This document shows positions 45,781 through 54,697 of a stretch of 64,000 nt of DNA, one piece after another (position 1 is the first letter of the stretch; every line of letters begins with the position of its first letter). The DNA lies in the NCBI GenBank assembly GCA_910586775.1, contig CAJUJN010000016.1:7982-71981 (forward strand). The letters are read 5' to 3'. This DNA is from an uncultured Acetatifactor sp. GTDB lineage: Bacteria > Bacillota > Clostridia > Lachnospirales > Lachnospiraceae. A model generated the notes under the pieces. That model was not told the origin of the DNA. It searched no databases and worked only from the letters and a program-made list of their open reading frames with translations. The translations under genes were made by a program, and so were the position numbers.

Positions 45781-45820
45781 CGGGATGAATTCCTGTAACC
45801 GGAATTCATCCCGAATTTTT
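45781..45820 (+). terminator. Terminator of the chemoreceptor gene
   Basis: A perfect 13-bp stem, CGGGATGAATTCC (45781-45793) with 45801-45813, followed by AATTTTT. It begins 10 nt after the stop codon. Confidence 0.92.
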
Positions 45821-45919
45821 CTCCCCAAACAGTTAAAGCGGATATCCCGCTGTGGAAATTTTCTCTGTTTTCTCCGCTGACGGAAAGGCCGTTTTATTAT
45901 AATTATTTTTCATCTCCTC

Positions 45920-45978
45920 TTGACAGATTAGCCTACATCGTGTTAATATAAATTATGCCGACATGTTGTTAATATAAA
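45920..45978 (+). promoter_or_regulatory. Promoter and direct-repeat operator of the BlaI/M56 pair
   Basis: TTGACA (45920-45925) with TAATAT 18 nt later. Two direct repeats, ACATCGTGTTAATATAAA (45935-45952) and ACATGTTGTTAATATAAA (45961-45978), are spaced 26 bp apart and overlap the promoter. BlaI-type repressors bind ACA/TGT-rich sites, so these are likely operators. Confidence 0.65.
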
Positions 45979-45995
45979 ATCCAAGGAGGAATCTT

Positions 45996-46490
45996 ATGCT
46001 GCAGCAAATCTCAGAATCAGAGCTGACCCTGATGAAAATCATCTGGAAGAACGGAGGCACCGCCCTGTACTCCCATATAACGGACGAACTGGAAAAGGAA
46101 AGCAGCCTCTGGAAGAAAAATACGGTACTTACGCTCCTGTCCCGCCTGATTGAGAAGAAATATCTGAAAATCAGAAAAATCGGCAGACGCAACGAATACA
46201 TAGCCCTCATCACCGAACCGGAATACCAGACCGCGCAGACCCGCAGCTTCCTGAACCGGGTATACAGCGGAAACGTGAAAAATCTGGTGTCCACGCTGCT
46301 CCGACAGGACATTCTGTCGGAAGATGAGATGGCGGAGGTGGAACGCTACTGGGCAGGACTCGGCGAATCTGCTGAAACCGATGCCGCATCAGCCTGTATA
46401 TCCGCACTTTCTTCCCCCGGCGCAACCATTGACGAGACATCTGCCGACAAGCTTCCCGGCGTGCAAAAAAAGGAGTCCGCAAATGACTGA
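45996..46490 (+). CDS. BlaI/MecI/CopY family repressor
   Basis: A 164-residue winged-helix repressor (SESELTLMKIIWKNGGTALYSHI; WKKNTVLTLLSRLIEKKYLKI). The dimerisation region holds LVSTLLRQDILSEDEMAEVERY. The C-terminus is about 35 residues longer than typical BlaI. AAGGAGG lies well before the ATG. Its stop overlaps the M56 gene start. By family, proteolysis triggered by the partner relieves repression. Confidence 0.92.
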   Translation: MLQQISESELTLMKIIWKNGGTALYSHITDELEKESSLWKKNTVLTLLSRLIEKKYLKIRKIGRRNEYIALITEPEYQTAQTRSFLNRVYSGNVKNLVSTLLRQDILSEDEMAEVERYWAGLGESAETDAASACISALSSPGATIDETSADKLPGVQKKESAND

Positions 46491-49263
46491 ATTTATCAAA
46501 ATACTGCTGTCCCTGTCACTGTCCGGCACGCTGCTGATGCTGCTGGTGCTGCTGCCAAAGCCCCTGTACAGAGAAAGATTCAGCAGGCGCTGGCAATATT
46601 ATATCTGGGTTGTAGTGGCGCTTCGTTTTGTACTGCCTTTTACTCCGGAGAATACCCTGACCGGATATCTGTTTACCCGGATGGAGACTGCCGCGCTTCC
46701 TGATAGCAGTGAAAATGTGCCCGCTGCCGGCGCACCTGCCGCTATTTCCGGAGCAGAAAATGATGTTCCGGTTATGAATCGGTATCCGGAAAGCAGGAGC
46801 AGCCATACCGGCGCCGAATCCCTGACCACCGACCCGGCCGCCCTGCATACTTACGAAACACAGGCAGATTATCATGCTGCCGGCACCATGTCCTTCCCTG
46901 ACAGCATCTCCCGGAAGCTGCCGTCCCCGGGCACCTGCCTTTTCGTCATCTGGCTGACAGTTACCATAATTCTCCTTGTGCGGAAAGTCACGGTTTACCA
47001 AAGTTTTATAAGCTTTCTCAAAAGCGGCGGCACGCAGGTATCGGACATTGAAATTCTGAATCTGCTGGCTGAATGTCAGGAACGGCTGGGCATCAGGGGA
47101 AGAGTTGAATTGTGTACAAATCCCATGATCGCATCACCTGTCATGGTCGGATTTTTCCGCCCGTGTATACTGCTGCCGGCGGAGGAGAATCCGAAAAACG
47201 AAAGCGCCTCCCTTTGCAAGGCATATGATCAAACACAGTCAAAACGGGACACCCGGAAACAGACTGCATCCATGAACGACTTATACTACATCTTCACCCA
47301 CGAACTGATTCACTATAAGCGGCAGGATATGCTCTACAAATGGTTTGTCCAGCTGATACTCTGCGTCCACTGGTTCAACCCCTTTGTCTGCCGGCTGGCC
47401 AGGGAAATGAACAAAGCCTGCGAGTTGGCCTGCGACGAAGCCGTGACCGCCAGTCTGGATGACGCCGGAAAACGAGCCTACGGAAACACACTGCTCGCTT
47501 TCCTCCGCACAGACAATACCTGCTGCAATTCTGTACCATATGTCACCCTGACAGAAGGTGCAAAGGATATGAAAGAAAGGTTAGGTACAATTATGAAATC
47601 CGGAAAGAAATCAAAATGCATGTCATATATTACAGCCATGGTTACCTTAATCATCTGCATAAGCTTCACCGCTCTGGGAGCCTATGCAAAATCCGGCAGC
47701 AATACTCTGCCAAAAAATGCATCTCCAAAAACGTCTTCCTCCCCGGCACCGAGTAACACCTCCTCAGGCAATGTAAGCGGCTCAAATGACAGTATTCTCG
47801 AAAATGACAGCAGTTCCGCTTCCCTGGCCAGTTCCTCCTGCGAATATGACAACGGTGTCTATTACATCTACATCGACGGCGCAGACTTAAGCAACAAGCC
47901 TCTTACAGGCTTCACAGACGGAACCATCGGAGTAGTGTTGGTCCAAAAGGACGGCTACACAAGCCTGGGACCCTTTGACGCGCCAAACGCTGACAGTTTC
48001 CGCGAGCAGTTCACGCAGACCTGCGAAGACATGGTAAAAGACAACATACTGACCAGGAAAAATGCAGATACCCTCCTCTCATTTTCGGAAGATATCATAC
48101 AAAAAGCAAATCTTCCGGCAAGTTCCGCATCCGGTACCACTTCCGGCTATACCTTCGTAAACAGATGCTATTATCAGGATTCCTACATTATGGAAATGGG
48201 TTGGAATCTGTCCGGCGGAGGCCAAACGATTTCTCTGGCAAGGCGGATACCGGTACCTCTGAGTGACGGCTCTGAAATTGGCGTATATTTTGCGGACGGC
48301 GCAAGGGATTATGCGGAAGATGCCGATGCCCTGTCAGCCATTGGCAATCTGATTGTTTCTCTGCGGAAAGACAACCCGAATGGATATCCCGACCTGGAGA
48401 GACCGCTGATTTCCCGCATCCGGAAGGTGAACCCCGATGACCTTCCCGCCCTGGCAGGGGAATATCTTGAGGAGCATGACCTGGCGGGCTTCTCTGCTGT
48501 GTTCTCCGCCCTGAAGCCTTCCGAACAGGAAGCGCTCTGCCATACCCTTTACGAGAATTCCAATACATCCTTTTTCATAAGTGTCATTCCTTTTCTGGAA
48601 GATGACCTGCTTTTCTCCTTCCTGGACAAGGCTCAGCAGGATGAAAACACCAGCTTTTTTTCCGGGGTAATCATTTCCGGCCGGATGTCTTCAGAACAGA
48701 TAAGCTCTTATATGGAAAAATGTTATAAGGATAAAAATATGTCTGTTTTCTCCATACTGATAGACCTTCTGAAAGAAGAACAACAGCGCATCCGACTGGA
48801 GAAACTGAATCTGTCCATTATCCATGAAAGCGCGGAAATCCGTTTTTATGAGGACGGCAGTCCTTACCTTCATGACGTACTCACCAATTATACGGACCAG
48901 ACAATCACGGAAACGGAATACTGCCTTCTGGCATATAATGCGGACGGGCAGCCCCTGAAACTCAAATGGGACTTTATGGACAGCAGTTCCGCCCCCGCCT
49001 ACAGCCACCTGGTCCGCACAGGATGGCTGAACATTCTTCCCGGCCAGACCGAAGACTACCAGGGCGGCTGGTCTCTGGAAGATGCTGCTGCCACCGAAAT
49101 GGCCTACAATATACTCTGCCTGAAAACAGTGACTTTCGAAGACGGCACTGTATGGAATAATCCGGAATATGAAAGCTGGTATCAGACTTATGCAGGGAAG
49201 GAAATCAATGTGTCGAACCTGACAACATACTATCCTCATGTATACACAATGTATCCACAGTAA
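46483..49263 (+). CDS. BlaR1-like M56 metallopeptidase with novel sensor domain
   Basis: A 926-residue membrane protease. Helices at 1-60 and about 165-190 precede the zinc motif H273-E-L-I-H277 (FTHELIHYKRQDMLY) with the downstream ELACDEAV glutamate. Another helix (SYITAMVTLIICISFTALGA) leads to about 520 extracellular residues. These do not look like a penicillin-binding domain: I see a Ser-rich linker, an IYIDGADLSNKPLTGF region, helical repeats (LEEHDLAGFSAVFSALKPSEQEALC) and a DUF5780-like beta domain at the end. So it is unlikely to sense beta-lactams directly. It overlaps the repressor gene by 8 nt. No resistance gene follows. Confidence 0.85.
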   Translation: MTEFIKILLSLSLSGTLLMLLVLLPKPLYRERFSRRWQYYIWVVVALRFVLPFTPENTLTGYLFTRMETAALPDSSENVPAAGAPAAISGAENDVPVMNRYPESRSSHTGAESLTTDPAALHTYETQADYHAAGTMSFPDSISRKLPSPGTCLFVIWLTVTIILLVRKVTVYQSFISFLKSGGTQVSDIEILNLLAECQERLGIRGRVELCTNPMIASPVMVGFFRPCILLPAEENPKNESASLCKAYDQTQSKRDTRKQTASMNDLYYIFTHELIHYKRQDMLYKWFVQLILCVHWFNPFVCRLAREMNKACELACDEAVTASLDDAGKRAYGNTLLAFLRTDNTCCNSVPYVTLTEGAKDMKERLGTIMKSGKKSKCMSYITAMVTLIICISFTALGAYAKSGSNTLPKNASPKTSSSPAPSNTSSGNVSGSNDSILENDSSSASLASSSCEYDNGVYYIYIDGADLSNKPLTGFTDGTIGVVLVQKDGYTSLGPFDAPNADSFREQFTQTCEDMVKDNILTRKNADTLLSFSEDIIQKANLPASSASGTTSGYTFVNRCYYQDSYIMEMGWNLSGGGQTISLARRIPVPLSDGSEIGVYFADGARDYAEDADALSAIGNLIVSLRKDNPNGYPDLERPLISRIRKVNPDDLPALAGEYLEEHDLAGFSAVFSALKPSEQEALCHTLYENSNTSFFISVIPFLEDDLLFSFLDKAQQDENTSFFSGVIISGRMSSEQISSYMEKCYKDKNMSVFSILIDLLKEEQQRIRLEKLNLSIIHESAEIRFYEDGSPYLHDVLTNYTDQTITETEYCLLAYNADGQPLKLKWDFMDSSSAPAYSHLVRTGWLNILPGQTEDYQGGWSLEDAAATEMAYNILCLKTVTFEDGTVWNNPEYESWYQTYAGKEINVSNLTTYYPHVYTMYPQ

Positions 49264-49320
49264 ATCCCCATGCAACGGGCTGCTCCACCTTGCATGAAAG
49301 TCTGGGGATTTACTGTGGAT
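49253..49320. terminator. Long inverted repeat across the M56 gene stop codon
   Basis: An exact 18-bp inverted repeat (49253-49270 with 49303-49320) includes the last codons and stop of the gene. The 32-nt centre holds a further TGCAA/TTGCA pair. A second 9-bp hairpin follows at 49326-49350. Neither has a T-tract, so they may act in mRNA protection more than in termination. Confidence 0.55.
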
Positions 49321-49365
49321 GCACACAAACCCGCAAGGGAAGCGGGTTTGGCGCACAGCTTAAGG

Positions 49366-49480
49366 CGAAGAAAGATAAAAAAATGACCCTCCGAAGAGAT
49401 TGCCTCTATCTTTTCAGGCTTTTCAACCGATGACATAGACACAATGCGCAGGGAACCGACGGAAGCCGGCAATGCCTGAA
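49366..49480 (+). pseudogene. 3' remnant of an Rpn-family gene
   Basis: SEEIASIFSGFSTDDIDTMR matches the C-terminus of the Rpn protein at 4483-5715 (SEEIASIVPLFSLDDIEDMR). Just upstream a TGA and a frameshift interrupt a lysine-rich helix (AQLKAKKDKK). Only this end of the gene is left. Confidence 0.75.
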
Positions 49481-49492
49481 AATAAAAGCAAA

Positions 49493-49525
49493 ATTCCCGA
49501 ACTGTACCAAACACAGTTCGGGAAT
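49493..49525 (-). terminator. Terminator of the hybrid kinase gene
   Basis: A perfect 13-bp stem (49493-49505 with 49513-49525) followed on the minus strand by TTTTG. It lies 67 nt after the hybrid kinase stop. Confidence 0.75.
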
Positions 49526-49591
49526 AAACCGGCCTGCTCCCAAAATTGCATGCTTTCTTATGCTCCTTCAGGCATCCTCCGCAAACCCGGC

Positions 49592-52500
49592 CTACCCTTT
49601 TAAAATCTCCTGCAGCGTCTCCATCAGCACCGAGATATCGATGGGTTTGGCGATATGGCCGTTCATGCCTGCTTCCAGGGCCAGCATACGGTCCTCATCA
49701 AAGGCATTGGCTGTCATGGCCACAATAGGAATAGCTGCCTTCACAGGATCCTCCAGTTTACGGATGGCCCGGGTTGCCTGGTATCCGTTCATCACAGGCA
49801 TCTGTACATCCATCAGAATCAGGTCATAGGCATCCGCCGGTTTCTCCTTCATTTTATCCACGGCCACAGTCCCGTCGTCTGCCGTATCAATGACAAATCC
49901 CGCTTCCTCCAGTATAGTCCTGGCAATCTCCTGGTTAATCTCGTTGTCTTCCACCAGAAGAATTTTCTTCCCCTCAAAGCACGCCGGAAGCGCCTCCTCC
50001 TTTTCTTCCTGTGCCGCCGTCTCATAAGGCGCCGTCAGAACATTGCACAGTTCCGACAGGAAAACGGGCTTGGAGCAGAATGTAGTAACCCCGGCCTCCC
50101 TGGCTTCCTCCTCGATATCCCCCCAGTCATAGGCTGTCAGGATAATGATGGGAACTTCCTCACCCACGACTTTGCGGATTCTGCGAACGGTCTCCACACC
50201 GTTCATATCCGGCATAAGCCAGTCTACCAGGTACAAATCAAAGGGTTCCTCCTGCTCCAGAGCAAACCTGCTGCGGACCACCGCCTCCTTCCCCAGGGTA
50301 GTCCAGTCAGGACGCAGGCCCATGGCGGAAAGCATCTTGCTGACGCTGGTACAGGTATTTATATCATCATCCACCACCAGGGCACGCATTCCCGCCAGCT
50401 GGGAAAGATGCTCTGTTTTTAACGGTTTGCCGGCAACTTTAAACCGGAAAGTCACAACGAACTCGCTTCCCTTCCCCGTCTCACTCTCCACCGCAATGGT
50501 ACCGTGCATCATGTCCACAATGTTCTTGGTGATGGAAAGTCCCAGCCCCGTCCCCTGGATTCCGCTGATGGTGGCAGTCTGTTCCCGCTCGAAGGGTTCG
50601 AAAATATGCTCCAGAAACTCCCTGCTCATGCCGATACCTGTATCCTTGACCCGAAATTCAAAAGCCGCATACCCCTCCGGCGCGTCCCCGGTCTGGATAA
50701 TCCGCACACTGACAGTGCCTCCCGGCCTGGTGTATTTCATGGCATTGCTCAGCAGATTCAGCAGCACCTGATTCAGCCGAAGCTTGTCGCAGACGATGAT
50801 TTCGTCCGTCACATCCTGGGTATCAATGAAGAAGGACAGCTGCTTTGCCTTCACGTCCGACTGCACGATGGTCTTCAGGTCATGTATAATCTCCGGCAGG
50901 CTTGCCTCCTTCTCCTCTATCTTCACCTTGCCGCTCTCGATACGGCTCATGTCCAGCACATCATTAATCAGGCTCAGCAGATGGTTGCCGGAGGTAATGA
51001 TCTTCTCCAGGTAGTTCTGCACCAGTTCCCGGTTTTCAATGTGCGACAACGCCAGGGAAGTGAAACCGATAATGGCATTCATGGGCGTGCGGATATCGTG
51101 GGACATGCTGTTGAGGAAGGTGGTCTTGGCATGGTTGGCATACCGGGCCTCCCCCAGAGCCTCTGCCAGCATCAGCTTCTGCACCTGTTCCTCCCGGATG
51201 GTCTCGTCGATGTTCCGGAACCCGGCCAGAATGAACCCTTCCTTCCGGAAATCACTCTCCTTCACATGCACATAGGAAAACTGGTAATTGTGCACTTCAT
51301 CGTTTTCCTTCACCCGGTAATTTCCCTGATAATCCCTGCCTGCCTCCAGTTTCTGCAGCACATTTTCCAGAGAAAGCGCTTCCTTGAGCCATGCCTGATC
51401 TTCCTCATACACCCGCTCCACAATATACCTGTCAAGAATCACGTCATAGGCAAACTCTTCCTTCACATCCCCATGCAGCCCCGTGGTTACATACCCCATC
51501 ATCTTGACGATCCTTGCCCGGTTCTGTCCCGAATCTATCGCATAAACATTAACAAAATCACGGCTAAGCGCATCCACAATAGCAAGCTGTTCCAACAGTT
51601 CCCGATTAGACTTCTCCGTGGTATCCAGAAGTTTTTTGTTCCACTGGGTTCTGACCACCAGTATCAGAATAATGCTTACGGCAATCACTGCGGCCAGTCC
51701 CACTCCCAGCATAATCTCGGGATGTATCTTCAAAAACTCCGCAAATCCCAATTCCTGAGGGGTATAAACCGTATATTTTGTGACCAGCTGGTTTATCACT
51801 TCATCCGGCATCCGGGCGATGCATTTGTTCAGTATAGTCACAAGCTCCCTGTCACAGTTCTCCCGAACAAACATCCGAAAGTCAAAACTGACGTTGTTTT
51901 CGATGGCATAATGCAGAGAATCCGTAAAATCGTTATTGACAAAAAACTGCGCCGCATAGGTATAGACAAAAGCCGCCTCCGCTTCCCCGTCCAGAACCGC
52001 CTGCAGCGCCGCTTCCCTGGTGGGATAATAGAGCAGCTCCGCGTCCCCCGTAAGTCCCTGTTCAATAGGAGCATTATCCTGAGTCTCCGCGATGGCTACC
52101 GAGGTGATTTCCCCGTCAAAATCCTTCCTTGTCACCTTGGCTACCCCGGCCGTCAGATAGGTATCCGTGCCAAACCCCCGGCTCACAGTACCCTCCGTCA
52201 CGGGTTCAAAGTTCTTTTTGTCGATGACCACGTCCACGCTGTTACTGTCCACAAGTTCATAATAATCCGCCCGGTTCTGCGCTACCACAGTCTCGTAAGG
52301 CAGTCCCGCCATGGCCATAATTTCAGCAAAATAATCCGGCATAATGCCCTTCAGTTCCCCGTCCTCCACATAAGAATAAGGTTCCCTGTCCCCGATTGCA
52401 GTAACCGTAATGGTCTTCCTGCCTGCTGCCACATCCTGGATATAATCCTTCTCCCGCTGGGTAAAGCCAAAGGAATCCGAATACTCTGGTCCATAGTATT

Positions 52501-53305
52501 TGTAGAACAGTACATTCATCCAGTCGCCTTCGTTCACATCCATCTGCCCGATGGCATAATTAATCTCCTGAAGCAGCCCTGTATCTTCTTTCCGCACAAT
52601 GGCGTAAAAATAGTCAAATTCAATGGTATCCAAAGTTTTCTCATTCTGCGTCTTCCGCAGGCTGGTAGACAAGATTGCGTCAACCGCCCCCTCCTGCAGG
52701 GCTTCGGTCAGCTCGTCCGCACCTCCGTACTCTATAATACGGTATTCAAATCCATGTTCCCGCGCAAATTCCTCCAGGCTCTGCTTCTGGCTCCTGCCTT
52801 CCACCGCCCCGATTACCATGCCGTCATAAGTCTCATAATCACCGCTGAGCAGCTGCGTGTTGTCCGACCGGATGGACAGAATGGTGCTGCTGCGCCCGAT
52901 GGGCAGGGAAAAGGCATACTTTTCCTCCCATTCCTCTGTCTTCCGCCCCGATGTAACCACATCAATCTGCCCCTCCTCCAGCATGGAGAGCATGTCGTTC
53001 CATGACTTGTCATATTCCACATACTGAAAATTCAAGTGGGAATATTGTGCGGCCAGATTCAGGAATTCGATGCCGTATCCGCTCAAGTTCCCGTCCTCAT
53101 CCTTCATGTGGTATCCGTCAAAATGGAAAATACCTGCCTTCACCGTCCGGTTACCTGCATCCGTCCCGGCGCCTGCCGCAGTCCCCTCCCATATCATCAT
53201 CAAAAATGCCAGCAGCAATACTAGGCTCCTTCCGCGGCCTGTCCTATGCCTGCGGGGATTCCTCCCTGAAAATTTTCCCTGGCGGGTTGTGTTCTCCGGT
53301 GCCAT
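49592..53305 (-). CDS. BvgS-like hybrid sensor kinase
   Basis: A 1237-residue protein. After a basic start and signal helix (27-45), two family-3 solute-binding domains follow (about 52-290 and 295-525), as in BvgS/EvgS. A membrane helix (about 528-550) and a PAS-like linker lead to the HisKA histidine near residue 735 (NSMSHDIRTPMNAIIGF). The HATPase domain has NLLSNAMKYT and GTGLGLSITKNIV. Two receiver domains follow (YLVDWLMPDMNG and LILMDVQMPVMNG, acceptor D in each). No HPt or output domain is present, so phosphate must pass to another protein. GAGGAGG precedes the ATG. Monocistronic; ligands probably amino acids or similar small molecules. Confidence 0.93.
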   Translation of the reverse strand: MAPENTTRQGKFSGRNPRRHRTGRGRSLVLLLAFLMMIWEGTAAGAGTDAGNRTVKAGIFHFDGYHMKDEDGNLSGYGIEFLNLAAQYSHLNFQYVEYDKSWNDMLSMLEEGQIDVVTSGRKTEEWEEKYAFSLPIGRSSTILSIRSDNTQLLSGDYETYDGMVIGAVEGRSQKQSLEEFAREHGFEYRIIEYGGADELTEALQEGAVDAILSTSLRKTQNEKTLDTIEFDYFYAIVRKEDTGLLQEINYAIGQMDVNEGDWMNVLFYKYYGPEYSDSFGFTQREKDYIQDVAAGRKTITVTAIGDREPYSYVEDGELKGIMPDYFAEIMAMAGLPYETVVAQNRADYYELVDSNSVDVVIDKKNFEPVTEGTVSRGFGTDTYLTAGVAKVTRKDFDGEITSVAIAETQDNAPIEQGLTGDAELLYYPTREAALQAVLDGEAEAAFVYTYAAQFFVNNDFTDSLHYAIENNVSFDFRMFVRENCDRELVTILNKCIARMPDEVINQLVTKYTVYTPQELGFAEFLKIHPEIMLGVGLAAVIAVSIILILVVRTQWNKKLLDTTEKSNRELLEQLAIVDALSRDFVNVYAIDSGQNRARIVKMMGYVTTGLHGDVKEEFAYDVILDRYIVERVYEEDQAWLKEALSLENVLQKLEAGRDYQGNYRVKENDEVHNYQFSYVHVKESDFRKEGFILAGFRNIDETIREEQVQKLMLAEALGEARYANHAKTTFLNSMSHDIRTPMNAIIGFTSLALSHIENRELVQNYLEKIITSGNHLLSLINDVLDMSRIESGKVKIEEKEASLPEIIHDLKTIVQSDVKAKQLSFFIDTQDVTDEIIVCDKLRLNQVLLNLLSNAMKYTRPGGTVSVRIIQTGDAPEGYAAFEFRVKDTGIGMSREFLEHIFEPFEREQTATISGIQGTGLGLSITKNIVDMMHGTIAVESETGKGSEFVVTFRFKVAGKPLKTEHLSQLAGMRALVVDDDINTCTSVSKMLSAMGLRPDWTTLGKEAVVRSRFALEQEEPFDLYLVDWLMPDMNGVETVRRIRKVVGEEVPIIILTAYDWGDIEEEAREAGVTTFCSKPVFLSELCNVLTAPYETAAQEEKEEALPACFEGKKILLVEDNEINQEIARTILEEAGFVIDTADDGTVAVDKMKEKPADAYDLILMDVQMPVMNGYQATRAIRKLEDPVKAAIPIVAMTANAFDEDRMLALEAGMNGHIAKPIDISVLMETLQEILKG

Positions 53306-53478
53306 ACTTCCTCCTCAACGACGTTCTTCCCGTCCTGTAGTAAACAGGTAAGCCATAGAGTTATTTTACCATAGTTTCCTGTTTTTTCAAACCCTTCCGC
53401 ACAGAAATCTTTTCAATTGATTGCGGCTTCCTGCTCCTCTCCGACATTCTCTTTAAGACCGCCGGCCATAGTCTTGCC

Positions 53479-54227
53479 TTAAACAGACTTGCAAATTCCG
53501 GCGGTCTTGAGCATACAACGGCAAGGCAGCTGCATATAGAGCAGGCAGATAATACCCGCGGGCAGATAATAGCCCCAGCTTTTCCCTTTCTGGTATCCCA
53601 GCCGGAAAAGCTGCGGATACATGGCAAGGCTCATCATCCCATAGAAGAGAAAACCGAACGATATAATCACAAGCATCCACTTAAAGTCCGGATACCACCT
53701 GGAAATGGAAAAAAGATTTGCCAGCGGCATCAGACTGCCCCCAGCAGGATGCCCCCGGCGCACAGCACAAGAGACCGGGCATATCTGCCTTTCACTATGA
53801 CACTTCTTTTCAGCAACGTCAGATAAGCCTTCTTTTCTTCAGGCAGACGCCCGCCCTGGACCACGCAGCAGGAAGACTTCAGCTCCTCCTTATCCCCGCA
53901 GCAGGAAGCCGCGCCGTGGCTGATATAGACGATGCAATCCGCAATCCGCTCCAGGTCACTGGCAGGCTCATCCAACAGAAGCATCCGGGCATCATGGGAA
54001 AGGTGGACAGCCAGTGTCAGCTTCTGCGTCATCCCCCGGGACAGACTCTTTACCTTCTTCCCGGAAGCGATGCCAAATCGTGACAAACAGTCCCTGTACC
54101 GGGCGCTGTCCCAACTACGGTAAAAGCGCCGGACGCATTTCTCGATGTCCAACGGGTTCCAGTCCTCCTGAAAATAAGGCCGGTCAAACAATATGCAGAT
54201 TTCCTCCCGGACCGATTCGACTAACAC
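53479..54227 (-). pseudogene. Decayed ABC-2 transporter (ATPase plus permease fragments)
   Basis: The ATPase part (54227-53730) starts after Walker A, keeps LSRGMTQKLTLAVHLSHDA and LLLDEPASDL, then jumps directly to ERIADCIVYISHG, so the segment with the H-loop region is deleted. The permease part (53763-53479) keeps only the last helices. Both lack starts and key motifs. Intact relatives would resemble the GntR-linked ABC-2 system at 26838-28339. Confidence 0.8.
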
Positions 54228-54614
54228 CCGAGAATATAAACAAAATACAAGTTTGCAACTTTGATGGAAAAATGATGTAGTCTTGATACGCTGGAAAGGT
54301 ATACTTTTTACAATAATTGGTAAGATGGTTAATTTTTACCCTGCCGTTATAAAAAATACCGGTTTGCATTCAGGCGCTTTCTTATGTCTGAACAGGCTAT
54401 GGACCTGGTTTGGCAGGCGCAATCAATCTGCTGTCAAAACCGGGACGCACCCCCATTCATACTTGTGCCTTAAGAAATAAAAGTTTGACCAAAAATTTAT
54501 TGAAACTTTTTATCCTGTTTTACGATCCTATAGTTATAGCGGACAGCATAAAAATTTTATTTGGCACATTGTGCCGACTGCCGCCGGATTTTCGGTTTAA
54601 GAACGAATAGAATC

Positions 54615-54634
54615 GCCGCGGCGTTTACCGCGGC
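54615..54634. other. GC-rich hairpin upstream of the MBOAT gene
   Basis: GCCGCGG (54615-54621) and CCGCGGC (54628-54634) form a 7-bp stem without a T-tract, 64 nt before the GTG start. It could act as an mRNA leader structure. The rest of 54228-54697 is AT-rich without a gene. Confidence 0.4.
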
Positions 54635-54697
54635 AGGCCTGATGCTCCTGATTTCCTCATGGAATACAGGCCATACTTATGAGGAGGTGTACCTGAA

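Noticed and set aside
50504..53005. Plus-strand open frame of about 830 codons antisense to the hybrid kinase
   Set aside because: Translation is low-complexity, rich in His/Gln/Leu and has no domain. It is the mirror of a well-supported kinase gene. The same holds for long antisense frames at 9008-10342, 24962-26221 and 60137-61822.
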